Source: an uncultured Clostridia bacterium
GTDB lineage: Bacteria > Bacillota > Clostridia > TANB77 > CAG-508
Reading direction: 5' to 3'
Assembly: GCA_944392105.1 (NCBI GenBank)
Contig: CALXVM010000010.1
Span: 1 to 60,678, forward strand
Length of the DNA: 60,678 nt
Within the stretch, counting starts at the first letter, position 1, and each line of letters begins with the position of its first letter. Below are positions 43,410 through 52,506 of the stretch, in pieces. The translations under genes were made by a program, and so were the position numbers. A model generated the notes under the pieces. That model was not told the DNA's origin. It was given only the letters and a program-made list of their open reading frames with translations, and ran no database searches.

Positions 43410-43572
43410 AAAAAGCAATAAGTAATTTTTTGTACCTTGCTGCTCGCAACTACTTATTATCAAAATAAAAACTGCATTTTTATTTTGATAGAAGGAAAGT
43501 TGCTCGAATCGCACTTCGCCTTCGGCTACGTTTGATCGCTGCGCGGTACTTAAAAATTACTTATTGCTTTTT
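43410..43572. repeat. Long nested intergenic hairpin, element C (core shared with 23.8 kb)
   Basis: Outer arms of 21 bp, perfect (43410-43430 with 43552-43572, left arm AAAAAGCAATAAGTAATTTT plus T). Then GTACC/GGTAC, and a core from CCTTGCTGCTCGCAAC (43435) to CGCTGCGCGG (43546), with the same inner stem TATCAAAATAAAAA as element B. It lies between converging genes (bofC-like and pgsA). The right arm ends in a T run, so it can terminate rightward transcription. Confidence 0.8.
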
Positions 43573-43617
43573 TATTAAGTATTAAATTAATGTTAATAAA
43601 TATGTTACATTCCACTT

Positions 43618-44205
43618 TTATTTATTTTGTAACTTAAAATCTTCTTTTTTAATATAACCTTTTTTAGTAAATTTAAGGAAATACATTACCAAAGAGAAGA
43701 TAGAACAAGCTAGTGCTAAATAGTAAATGTATTGTGCAAAATCTGGAAGTAAAGGAAGAGCACTTTCTATTGTTACTGTAGAATTCCAGTATGATATGAA
43801 ACAAGAACATACAATTGCTATAAAAAATAGTACAGTTGCAAGTTTTCCAAACCATTTACTAGAAACTACCACATCTCTTCCATAAAGGAAAGAGGCTCCT
43901 GCTATCATTACAGCTTCTTTAACTATTACTATAACTAAAATCCAAACTGGAATTAGATTTTTAAACATTAAAGTAGCAAGTACTGATATTTGTGTTAATT
44001 TGTCTGCAAGTGGATCCATAAGCTTACCAAAGTCTGTAATAAAATTAAATTTTCTAGCTATTGCTCCATCTACAACATCTGTTATTCCAGATATAATAAA
44101 TAGTATAACTCCAATTATATATTGATTAATTGCTAAAAAATAAATTATAAATGGAATTAATAAAAAACGTATTATTGTTAAAATATTTGGTACATGTTTA
44201 AACAT
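43618..44205 (-). CDS. pgsA: CDP-diacylglycerol-glycerol-3-phosphate 3-phosphatidyltransferase
   Basis: 195 residues with six predicted membrane helices. The CDP-alcohol phosphatidyltransferase signature D-x2-DG-x2-AR-x8-G-x3-D-x3-D is complete: DVVDGAIARKF, then ITDFGKLMDPLADKL. It makes phosphatidylglycerophosphate in the membrane, the committed step to phosphatidylglycerol. Starts nine bases after the clpE gene on the same strand; GGAGAA is its ribosome site, so the two are probably cotranscribed. Confidence 0.93.
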   Translation of the reverse strand: MFKHVPNILTIIRFLLIPFIIYFLAINQYIIGVILFIISGITDVVDGAIARKFNFITDFGKLMDPLADKLTQISVLATLMFKNLIPVWILVIVIVKEAVMIAGASFLYGRDVVVSSKWFGKLATVLFFIAIVCSCFISYWNSTVTIESALPLLPDFAQYIYYLALACSIFSLVMYFLKFTKKGYIKKEDFKLQNK

Positions 44206-44214
44206 AAAATTCTC

Positions 44215-46578
44215 CTATTTTACTGTAAATTTTAATTTGTCGTCAGCATTATCAACATCTACTAAAACTGTTTGACCGTTTAATAATTCAGATTTTAATA
44301 TCATATCAGAAAGTTCATCTTCGACATATCTTTGGATAGCTCTTCTTAATGGTCTAGCACCATATTTTATGTCTGTTCCTTTGCCAAGTAACCATTTTTT
44401 TGCTTCACTACTAACTTCCATAGAAATGTCTTTGTTTGCTAATGCTTTTCTTGTGTCATTTAACATTAAATCTGTTATTTGTAATAATTGTTCTGGTGTA
44501 AGCTGTTCAAATAAAACTATTTCATCTATTCTATTTAAAAATTCTGGTCTAAACGTTTCTTTTAAACTTTCTAAAACTTTATTTTTACTAACAGAGCTAC
44601 CTCCAAAACCTATTGAGTTTGTATTAGTATTAGAGCCAGCGTTTGATGTCATTATAATTATAGTGTTTTCAAAACTAATTGTGTTTCCCTGTGCATCTGT
44701 TAAACGACCATCATCTAATACTTGTAATAAAATATTAAATACATCAGGATGTGCTTTTTCAATTTCATCAAATAATATAATTGAGTAAGGATTTCTCTTT
44801 ACTTTTTCTGTTAATTGTCCGGCATCATCATATCCAACATATCCTGGAGGAGAACCTATTAATTTTGATGTTGAGTGACTTTCCATATATTCCGACATAT
44901 CAAGTCTTATAATAGAGTTTTCATTTCCAAACATCTCATAAGCTAAAGATTTAGCAAGTTCTGTTTTACCAACGCCTGTTGGACCTACAAATATAAAAGA
45001 AGGTGGTCTTTTAGTACTTTTAAGTCCGGCTCTATTTCTTCTTATAGCTCTTGCAACTGCTGCAACAGCTTCATCTTGTCCAATAATTCTTTTATGCAAA
45101 TTGGTTTCTAAATTTAATAGTTTTTGAGTTTCTGCTTCTGTAATTTTTGTAACTGGTATTTTAGTCCAGCTCTCAATTACCTCTGCAATATCTTGTATAG
45201 TAAGACTTTTTAGTTTTAATTTTTTATTAAGTGCATTAATTTGTTCTGTTAAATTACATTCTTTAGTTTTTAATTCAGCAGCTTTTTTATAATCTTCTGT
45301 AGAATCAGCAAGTGCAGCTTCCTCTTTTTCTTCTTGAACAGAAGTAAGTTGATTTTTCAAAACTTCTAATTGATATAACTCTTTATTATTTAAGTTTATC
45401 CTAGAGCAAGCTTCGTCTAAAATGTCTATTGCTTTATCTGGTAAGAATCTGTCATGAATATATTTTTCAGACATTTTTACAGCTTGTTCTATAACGTCAT
45501 TAGATATTTTTACTTTATGGAAATCTTCATAATATTTTTTAATTCCTTTTAAAATTTCAATTGCGTCATCTGCAGATGGCTCTTCTACTATAACAGGTTG
45601 AAATCTTCTTTCTAAAGCACTATCTTTTTCTATGTATTTTCTATATTCTTTTAAAGTAGTAGTACCTATTAATTGAATTTCTCCGTTAGAAAGAGAAGGT
45701 TTTAAAATATTGGCAGCATTCATAGAATGTTCAGCATCACCTGCTCCAATAATATTGTGGATTTCATCTATAACTAAAATAATGTTGCCTAAGTTTTTAC
45801 ATTCATCAATTATAGACTTCATTCTTGCCTCAAATTGACCTCTAAATTGTGTACCAGCTATAACAGCTGTCATATCTAATAAATATACTTCTTTATTTAA
45901 TAATTTAGCGGGAACTTTACCTTCTGCAATTTTAATTGCTAGCCCCTGTGCAATTGCAGTTTTACCAACACCTGGTTCACCAATTAAACAAGGATTGTTT
46001 TTAGAACGTCTATTTAGAATTTGTATTATTCTTTGGATTTCTTTATTTCTACCAATAACAGCGTCTAACTGACCATTTCTAGCTTTATTAGTAAGGTTTG
46101 TTCCGAAAGTATCTAAAGCTTTTCTCTTTTTATTTTTCTTATCTACTTTAATTTTCTTTCTTTCACTTGAAGTAGAAGAACTATCTTCTTGTTGTTCTTC
46201 TGGATTTCCATCAGACATACCAAACATATTAGAAAATATTGAGCCTAAAGGTATTGCACCAAATCCAGAAGCTTGATTATCATTATTTTCAGAGTTATTT
46301 AAGTCTCTTTCATTATTGTCTTTTGAAAGCATTTCCGGATTTATTTCAGACAAATTCATATTTTCAGTCATATCTTTAAGCATTTCTTCAAATTGATTAG
46401 TCATATCGTTTAAATCTGTTTCTGTTAAATTTGCTTGTTTAATTAAAGTATCAAATGGATTAATACCCATTTTCTTTGCACAGTCATAGCAAAGACCGTC
46501 TAGCTCTTGTTTACCATCACTACTCTTCTTATTTATAAAAACTACTGCAGTATTTTTCTTACAGTTTGAACATAACAT
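44215..46578 (-). CDS. clpE: Clp ATPase with N-terminal zinc finger (ClpE-like)
   Basis: 787 residues. The N-terminus has C3-x2-C6 and C30-x2-C33 (MLCSNC, LCYDCAKK), the zinc-finger arrangement of ClpE, and lacks the double ClpN repeat of ClpC. A polar linker (about 75-150) leads to AAA-1 with GEPGVGKTAIAQG, a UVR/coiled-coil insertion (about 400-455), then AAA-2 with VGPTGVGKTELAKS and a C-terminal D2 small domain. The Walker B motifs LVIDEIHN and LFDEIEKA are present. It unfolds proteins for ClpP. No CtsR-type operator is visible upstream. About 90 residues longer than Bacillus ClpE, mostly in the linker. Confidence 0.88.
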   Translation of the reverse strand: MLCSNCKKNTAVVFINKKSSDGKQELDGLCYDCAKKMGINPFDTLIKQANLTETDLNDMTNQFEEMLKDMTENMNLSEINPEMLSKDNNERDLNNSENNDNQASGFGAIPLGSIFSNMFGMSDGNPEEQQEDSSSTSSERKKIKVDKKNKKRKALDTFGTNLTNKARNGQLDAVIGRNKEIQRIIQILNRRSKNNPCLIGEPGVGKTAIAQGLAIKIAEGKVPAKLLNKEVYLLDMTAVIAGTQFRGQFEARMKSIIDECKNLGNIILVIDEIHNIIGAGDAEHSMNAANILKPSLSNGEIQLIGTTTLKEYRKYIEKDSALERRFQPVIVEEPSADDAIEILKGIKKYYEDFHKVKISNDVIEQAVKMSEKYIHDRFLPDKAIDILDEACSRINLNNKELYQLEVLKNQLTSVQEEKEEAALADSTEDYKKAAELKTKECNLTEQINALNKKLKLKSLTIQDIAEVIESWTKIPVTKITEAETQKLLNLETNLHKRIIGQDEAVAAVARAIRRNRAGLKSTKRPPSFIFVGPTGVGKTELAKSLAYEMFGNENSIIRLDMSEYMESHSTSKLIGSPPGYVGYDDAGQLTEKVKRNPYSIILFDEIEKAHPDVFNILLQVLDDGRLTDAQGNTISFENTIIIMTSNAGSNTNTNSIGFGGSSVSKNKVLESLKETFRPEFLNRIDEIVLFEQLTPEQLLQITDLMLNDTRKALANKDISMEVSSEAKKWLLGKGTDIKYGARPLRRAIQRYVEDELSDMILKSELLNGQTVLVDVDNADDKLKFTVK

Positions 46579-46783
46579 AATTAATTATTCTCCTAACTTA
46601 ATTTAGTATATTTTAATACATTATAATAATACAGCAAAATTACGATATAGTCAATTTAATTTGTGTTTTTCAAAATAAAATGATATAATATAAATGTATC
46701 CTTATAATTTTAACACAAATTAGTCCAAAATGGCTAATATTAATAAATATTTAAAGATTTTATTGAAAGGATGAAGGCATAAT

Positions 46784-47767
46784 ATGAAAAAGCCAATAAT
46801 TTTATATATAGTAATTACGATAATTTGCGTTATTGCGCTAATAATGGGAATATATTATCAATTTTTTAAAGCAGATGCTCAAGAAACTGGAAATCAAGGA
46901 AATATACTACCAGACAGAACCGAAGAAGAAAAACAGACTCAAGAGGAACTAAAAGCAGAGTTTAATACACTATTTACAAATAGATTAGATAAAAAAGGAT
47001 TTAATACAGCTAATATAGAAAAAATAGATGAAAATAAAGATATTATCTATCCAATAACAATGGTAAAAAATGAGGCATCATATGAAATGGACCTTAATAT
47101 ACCAGTATTTAATATAGCAGGAGACGTGCCAGCAGAATTTAACAATACTACACAACAAAGTTTTATAAATAAGGCAAACCAAATAATGACAGGAGAAAAT
47201 AGTACTGGACAAAACCAAAACACAAATCAGACTACTAACAATGTTACAAATAGTGAAAGCTCAAGTAATACTGTAAATGATACCAATACTATAACAATAG
47301 ATACATCTGCAAATACTAGAGTGCTATATGATATTAGTTATCAAGCATATATTAATGGAGATATATTATCTGTAATAATTAAATCAACTTTAAAAGAAGG
47401 AAACAATCCTCAAAGAGTTATGGTGCAAACATATAACTATAATTTAACTACTAAACAAGCTGTGGAACTAGCAGACATTATAGAGCCATATGGATTAACA
47501 GAAGATGAAATAAATGAGCAAATAAAACAAGTTACTCAAGAGGCAGTAACACAAGAGGATGCATTAGCAAGTGCAGGATATGAAACATACAAGAGAGATT
47601 TAGAAAGTCCTATTTATGAAATAGCAAATATACATACATTTTTCTTAGGCGCAAATGGAGAATTGTATATTATATTTGCATACGGAAATAATAATTATAC
47701 TGCTGAAATGGATATTATAAAAATGGATACATATCCTGAGATAGAAAATGGAGGTACTATACAATAG
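46784..47767 (+). CDS. Membrane-anchored protein of unknown function (DUF3298/RsiV-like layout)
   Basis: 327 residues: N-terminal anchor helix (about 5-24), acidic linker, a folded part split by an Asn/Thr/Ser-rich insertion (about 140-180), and a C-terminal region with VMVQTYNYNLTTKQAVELAD and HTFFLGANGELYIIFAYGNN. The 'typing of output into a LADII...' pattern and final beta strands resemble the extracellular domains of DUF3298/RsiV-type proteins, but the match is by eye only. Ribosome site AAAGGATG. The last 11 bases overlap the stop end of the converging SDR gene. Confidence 0.6.
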   Translation: MKKPIILYIVITIICVIALIMGIYYQFFKADAQETGNQGNILPDRTEEEKQTQEELKAEFNTLFTNRLDKKGFNTANIEKIDENKDIIYPITMVKNEASYEMDLNIPVFNIAGDVPAEFNNTTQQSFINKANQIMTGENSTGQNQNTNQTTNNVTNSESSSNTVNDTNTITIDTSANTRVLYDISYQAYINGDILSVIIKSTLKEGNNPQRVMVQTYNYNLTTKQAVELADIIEPYGLTEDEINEQIKQVTQEAVTQEDALASAGYETYKRDLESPIYEIANIHTFFLGANGELYIIFAYGNNNYTAEMDIIKMDTYPEIENGGTIQ

Positions 47768-48650
47768 TTCCTCCGTTTACGTGTATAATTTGACCAGTTA
47801 CATATCTAGAATCATCTGATGCTAAATATAAATATGCAGGTGCAAGCTCAAAAGGTTCGCCTGCTCTTTTTAAAGGTACATCTGTACCAAAAACCTCTAC
47901 CTTTTGTTCGTTAAAACTAGAAGGAATAAGTGGTGTCCAAATAGGACCTGGGGCAACAGCATTTACACGAATTTTCATATCTGCTAAAGAAAGTGAGAGA
48001 GATCTTGTAAAACTAACTATAGCTCCTTTGGTTGAAGAATAGTCTATTAAATCCTTTTCTCCTGCAAAAGCGGTAATGGAAGTTGTATTTATAATACTTG
48101 AATTAGCCATTAAATGTGGAAGCACAGCTTTTGTTAAATAAAAGTATGAATAGAAATTAGTTTCAAAAGTATTAATTAATTGTGAAGCAGTAATATCTAA
48201 AATGCTATTTTGTGGAAATTGCACACCACAATTGTTAACTAAAATATCTATTTTTCCAAAAGCATTTATAGTGTTATCAACTATAAATTTAGAACACTTT
48301 TCATTTCGTAAGTCGCCTTCTATAATAATACAACGTTTTCCAAGTTCTTCTATACGATTTTTAGTATATTGTGCATCTTGCTTTTCGTTTAAATATGCGA
48401 TTACAATATCTGCTCCTTCTTTAGCAAATAAAATAGCAACAGCTCTACCAATACCACTGTCTCCTCCCGAAATAAGTGCGACTTTGTTTTTTAGTTTGTT
48501 AGAAGGAATATAGTCTGGATCCTCAAAAATAGGTTGCGGATTCATTAAATATTCCATTCCAGGTTGAACATTTTGATGTTGAGCAGGAAAAGTGATTGGT
48601 ATTTTACAATTTATATCTTTATAACCAAGATATTTACGTTCAGGGTACAT
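47757..48650 (-). CDS. Short-chain dehydrogenase/reductase (general-stress YhdF/YdaD-like)
   Basis: 297 residues. Rossmann motif SGGDSGIGRAVAILFA with NADP-type context, NNCGVQ (NNAG position), catalytic serine in INTTSITAF and Y-x3-K in DYSSTKGAIV, then PGPIWTPLIP. The N-terminal extension of about 45 residues (YLGYKDINCKIPITFPAQHQ and onward) is typical of the YhdF/YdaD/GspA39 group of Bacillus stress dehydrogenases. Substrate unknown. Ribosome site AAAGGAG read on the minus strand. Confidence 0.88.
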   Translation of the reverse strand: MYPERKYLGYKDINCKIPITFPAQHQNVQPGMEYLMNPQPIFEDPDYIPSNKLKNKVALISGGDSGIGRAVAILFAKEGADIVIAYLNEKQDAQYTKNRIEELGKRCIIIEGDLRNEKCSKFIVDNTINAFGKIDILVNNCGVQFPQNSILDITASQLINTFETNFYSYFYLTKAVLPHLMANSSIINTTSITAFAGEKDLIDYSSTKGAIVSFTRSLSLSLADMKIRVNAVAPGPIWTPLIPSSFNEQKVEVFGTDVPLKRAGEPFELAPAYLYLASDDSRYVTGQIIHVNGGTIV

Positions 48651-48781
48651 AGCAAAACTCCTTTATTATTTTTAGATTTTAGGATTTATATAAACCTAAT
48701 TTTAAATATTTATATAAAATTATATCCAGAATTTTAATAAATATGCTTTATTGTAGAGATAAAATTTCAGTAAAATAACTG

Positions 48782-48810
48782 TTTACAAAACAATATAAAT
48801 TGGATATAAT
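48782..48810 (+). promoter_or_regulatory. Promoter of the patatin gene
   Basis: TTTACA (48782-48787), 17 bp, TATAAT (48805-48810). The heptamer TGTACAA recurs at 48865 and 48905 in the leader. Confidence 0.6.
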
Positions 48811-48918
48811 TAGGAAAAACGAAATGAACGTACAGAATTAAATTTTCAAAGAGAGGAGAAAACTGTACAATTTTTTATAAATTAAAAATAAGACGGAAAA
48901 ATTGTACAAGTAAAAAAT

Positions 48919-49818
48919 ATGAAAATTGGTATTGCTTTATCTGGTGGAGGAGTAAAAGGCGCAACTCATATAGGCGTGCTACGAGCTTTAGAAGAAAACA
49001 ACATAAAAATTGATGCCATAGCAGGGACAAGTATAGGAAGTGCTATAGCTGTTTTATATGCAATGGGATATAATACAGACGAAATTTTTAAACTTGTAAA
49101 GTATTTTGCAAAGAGTATATTAAAAGCAGACCCTAAATATTTGTTAACAGGGTTTAGGTCAACTAAAAGTATATTTGGAACAGGTTTTATTTCGGGAGAA
49201 GCAATAGAAGATGCGATTGAGGAATGTGCTAGATTAAAGGGAATGAAGTATTTAAAAGATTTAAAAATGCCAATAGCAATACCAACAGTAGATATAAAAG
49301 AAGGTAAAGAATATGTATTTACAAATAGAGAAATAGACAGAACTAAAAAATTAAAGAAAATTGCAGGAACAGACGGAGAGTATAAAGCTATATCCGAAGA
49401 GGGAAAAGTACAATATATAACAGACATAGAAATTGGAAAAGCAGTAAGAGCAAGTTGTAGCTATCCAGGAATTTTTTCTCCATTTGAATACGAAAATTAT
49501 AAATTTGTAGATGGAGGAGTGCTAGATAATATACCAGTAGAAGAGCTAAATAAATTAGGAGTAGATAAAAAAATAACTGTAACATTTCCGCCAGACAAAA
49601 AAGCAAACCCAAGAAATGCCATAGATATATTTATGAGATGCATAGATATAGTTTTTGATGACAGAGATTCAGAGAGAATTATTGATAGTGACTATATATT
49701 AAAAGTAGATGTTGCACAAGCTAGTGTTTTTGATATAAAACAATTAGAATTTTGCTATGACAGAGGATATGTAGAAACAATTGAGAATATAGATAAAATA
49801 GAGAAGGCATTATTGTAA
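48919..49818 (+). CDS. Patatin-like phospholipase (RssA-type)
   Basis: 299 residues. Oxyanion loop GGGVKGATHIGVL (about 8-21), nucleophile elbow G-T-S-I-G (GTSIGSA, Ser about 42) and the catalytic aspartate in D-G-G (VDGGVLDNIP, about 195). The Ser-Asp dyad is complete, so an active lipid acyl hydrolase is expected, probably cytoplasmic or membrane-associated. No signal peptide. No good Shine-Dalgarno lies before the ATG. A terminator-like hairpin follows. Confidence 0.9.
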   Translation: MKIGIALSGGGVKGATHIGVLRALEENNIKIDAIAGTSIGSAIAVLYAMGYNTDEIFKLVKYFAKSILKADPKYLLTGFRSTKSIFGTGFISGEAIEDAIEECARLKGMKYLKDLKMPIAIPTVDIKEGKEYVFTNREIDRTKKLKKIAGTDGEYKAISEEGKVQYITDIEIGKAVRASCSYPGIFSPFEYENYKFVDGGVLDNIPVEELNKLGVDKKITVTFPPDKKANPRNAIDIFMRCIDIVFDDRDSERIIDSDYILKVDVAQASVFDIKQLEFCYDRGYVETIENIDKIEKALL

Positions 49819-49849
49819 AAAATGGTATATGAAAATATATCATTTTTTT
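49817..49849 (+). terminator. Intrinsic terminator after the patatin gene
   Basis: AAAAAATG-TATAT and ATATA-CATTTTTTT arms around GAAA; overlaps the stop codon end. Confidence 0.6.
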
Positions 49850-49960
49850 ATATTCAATTATTAAAATAAATGATAACCGTATATATTCACTTTTTACGTA
49901 AAGAAAACATAAAATATAGCAAATAAATAAGAAAATATAAATTACGAAAGGGTGAATATA

Positions 49961-51217
49961 ATGTCTAGTTACATAATAGAGGGTGGCAGGAAGCTAAAGG
50001 GAGAAGTAAGTGTTTCTGGTTCTAAAAATGCATCTCTTCCAATTATTGCTTCAACAATTTTAAATGGAGGAACTACTAAGTTATACAACATACCAGACAT
50101 AAGAGATACAAGAATTACTTTAGAAATTTTAAAGTATTTAGGTTGTAAAGTAAAGAAAAGTCATGGTAAAATAGAAATTAATTCCAAAAATATGGTAGAT
50201 AAAGAAATACCAGAACATTTAATGAGCCAGATGAGGTCAACTGTAGTATTGGCAGGCGCAATACTTGGTAGGTTTAAGGAAGCAAGATTTTCATATCCTG
50301 GTGGGTGTGATATTGGAGCAAGACCAATTGATTTACATTTAAGTGCTTTTAAAAAAATGGGAATAAATATTGAGGAAAACTATGGATTTATTACATGTAA
50401 ATGTGATAAAATAATAAGCGCAGATATTAACTTAGATTTCCCAAGTGTAGGTGCAACAGAAAATATTATTTTAGCTGCAACATTTGCAGAAGGTACAACT
50501 AAAATTACAAATGCCGCAATGGAGCCAGAAATAGTAGATTTAGCAAACTGCTTAAATAAAATGGGAGCAAAAATAGAAGGTGCAGGAACTAAAATAATAA
50601 AGATTACAGGTGTTAAAACTTTAAAAAATATTAGTTATACAGTTATGCCAGACAGAATAGAAGCAGGAACACTTTTATGTATGACAGCAGCTACAGGTGG
50701 AAATGTAAAATTAACAAATGTAAATGCAAACCATATTAGTCCAATTATTGCAAAATTAGAAGAATGTGGTTGCAATATAGAAGTAGGAAAAAACGAAATA
50801 ACTTTAAATAGAACAAAAAAGCTAAAAGCAGTAGATATAAAAACAATGCCATATCCAGGTTTTCCAACAGATATGCAATCTATATTTGCAAGTATGCTTA
50901 CAACTGCAAAAGGCACATCTGTTGTAGTAGAAAACATATTTGAAAATAGATATAAATATACATCAGAACTTAATAAAATGGGAGCTAAGATTACAACAGA
51001 AGGGAAAACAGCAATTATAAAAGGAGTAAGAAGGCTTTCAGCAGCAAAAGTTAAAAGTACAGACTTAAGAGGTGGAGCAGCAATGGTTTTAGCGGGGCTT
51101 GTAGCAAATGGCATTACAGAAGTAACAAACGTGGAACATATATTAAGAGGTTATGAAGGTTTAGATAAAAAATTAAGAACTTTAGGAGCAAATATTATTG
51201 TAAAAGAAGGTGAGTAG
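49961..51217 (+). CDS. murA: UDP-N-acetylglucosamine 1-carboxyvinyltransferase
   Basis: 418 residues from ATG 49961 (GAAAGGG eight bases upstream; a GTG three codons earlier is possible). EPSP-synthase-like fold; the PEP-binding active-site cysteine lies in PGGCDIGARPIDLHL, and K22-N23 in SGSKNASLPII. First committed step of peptidoglycan synthesis. Firmicutes often have two MurA; the linkage to ftsQ/ftsA/ftsZ here fits the MurA1/MurA2 position in sporulating Clostridia. The stop codon TAG directly abuts the ftsQ ATG. Confidence 0.95.
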   Translation: MSSYIIEGGRKLKGEVSVSGSKNASLPIIASTILNGGTTKLYNIPDIRDTRITLEILKYLGCKVKKSHGKIEINSKNMVDKEIPEHLMSQMRSTVVLAGAILGRFKEARFSYPGGCDIGARPIDLHLSAFKKMGINIEENYGFITCKCDKIISADINLDFPSVGATENIILAATFAEGTTKITNAAMEPEIVDLANCLNKMGAKIEGAGTKIIKITGVKTLKNISYTVMPDRIEAGTLLCMTAATGGNVKLTNVNANHISPIIAKLEECGCNIEVGKNEITLNRTKKLKAVDIKTMPYPGFPTDMQSIFASMLTTAKGTSVVVENIFENRYKYTSELNKMGAKITTEGKTAIIKGVRRLSAAKVKSTDLRGGAAMVLAGLVANGITEVTNVEHILRGYEGLDKKLRTLGANIIVKEGE

Positions 51218-52486
51218 ATGGCGAAAAAAGCAAAAGAAAAAGAAGACTTAGATTTCTTTTATCTAGGAGAAGAAAAAGAAGAGCAAAATAGAAATAAAAA
51301 AGTAAATAAACAAAGTAAAACGAAAAAAGAAAATAAAGCAAAAGGAAATAATATATCACCTAAAAAAAAGAAATCTAAGAAAAATGAAAAAGAGCCAATA
51401 GATTTAGAAAACGAAATAATTATTGGCTTAAAAAGAATAGAGGACAAGCCTGTAAAAAAACAAAAGAACACCAACAAGAAAAACAATAATATTGCAAATA
51501 AAAAAGATAAAAGAAAAAATAAAGATAATGCTAACCAAAGTAGCAAAAGTAAAAAAACAAATACAAAAGTACATGACTCTAATATAGCAACAAATAAAAA
51601 ACAAATAAAAAATAAATATGCTAATGATAAAACTTCTAAAAAAACAAGCAAAAACAATTTAGAAGTAGAAGAAATAAACATTAGCGAAAAATTGTATGAT
51701 GATGAACAAATTATGGGGTATGAATCTCCAAAGGAAAAAGAAAAAAAGAAAAAGAGAAGAAGAAAAGTTTTTAGAACAATAAAAATACTAATGATAATTT
51801 TTGTCTTAATAGGAGGAATAGCATTTTTCTTATTATCGCCAATATTTAATATAACAGAAATTAATGTTAGTGGAAATAGTAAAATATCAAGTGAAGAGAT
51901 TTTAAGTTTGTCACAACTAAAAAAAGATGAAAACACATTTAAAATAAACAAAAAAGAAACAAAGGAAAAGATAAAGCAAAACTCATACATAGATACTGTA
52001 GAAATAAAAAGAACATTACCAGATAAAATTACAATAGTTGTAACAGAAAGAACAGCTACATATCAAATTAATTATTCTAATATGTATATGTTAATTAATA
52101 ATCAAGGTTATATGTTAGAAGCTACAGAATTAAATGAAAGTTTACCTATAATAGTAGGAATTACAACAAATGAGGAAGATATAAAACCGGGTAGCAGATT
52201 GTGTATAGAGGATTTGGAGAAATTAGAAGATGTTCTTAAAATATATGAGTCAGCTAAATCAAATAATTTAGCAAAATTAATTAGTAAAATAGATATATCA
52301 GATAAAAATGACTATGTAGTAGAAATGAAAGCTGAAAAGAAAACTGTACATTTTGGAGACACAACAAATTTAGCTCTAAAAATGTTATATGTGTCTGATA
52401 TAATTAGTAAAGAAAAAGACGAAGGAGAAATTTTCGTTAATACAGATTTAGAAAACAAAGGTGCGATATTTAGAAAAAAAGTATAA
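51218..52486 (+). CDS. ftsQ: Cell division protein FtsQ/DivIB with a long basic N-terminus
   Basis: 422 residues. The first about 175 are hydrophilic and extremely lysine/asparagine-rich, probably disordered in the cytoplasm. A transmembrane helix follows (about 188-208, ILMIIFVLIGGIAFFLL), then a POTRA domain (INVSGNSKISSEEIL), the beta domain with DTVEIKRTLPDKITIVVTER, and a C-terminal FtsQ domain. It stabilises the FtsL-DivIC complex at the septum. DivIB proteins are normally 250-300 residues; the extra length is all cytoplasmic. Translation is coupled to murA. Confidence 0.88.
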   Translation: MAKKAKEKEDLDFFYLGEEKEEQNRNKKVNKQSKTKKENKAKGNNISPKKKKSKKNEKEPIDLENEIIIGLKRIEDKPVKKQKNTNKKNNNIANKKDKRKNKDNANQSSKSKKTNTKVHDSNIATNKKQIKNKYANDKTSKKTSKNNLEVEEINISEKLYDDEQIMGYESPKEKEKKKKRRRKVFRTIKILMIIFVLIGGIAFFLLSPIFNITEINVSGNSKISSEEILSLSQLKKDENTFKINKKETKEKIKQNSYIDTVEIKRTLPDKITIVVTERTATYQINYSNMYMLINNQGYMLEATELNESLPIIVGITTNEEDIKPGSRLCIEDLEKLEDVLKIYESAKSNNLAKLISKIDISDKNDYVVEMKAEKKTVHFGDTTNLALKMLYVSDIISKEKDEGEIFVNTDLENKGAIFRKKV

Positions 52487-52506
52487 TTTTAAGGAGGAAG
52501 GCATAA

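Noticed and set aside
44215..46578. ClpC rather than ClpE
   Set aside because: The N-terminal CxxC pairs and absence of ClpN repeats fit ClpE; ClpC would start with the double Clp_N domain.
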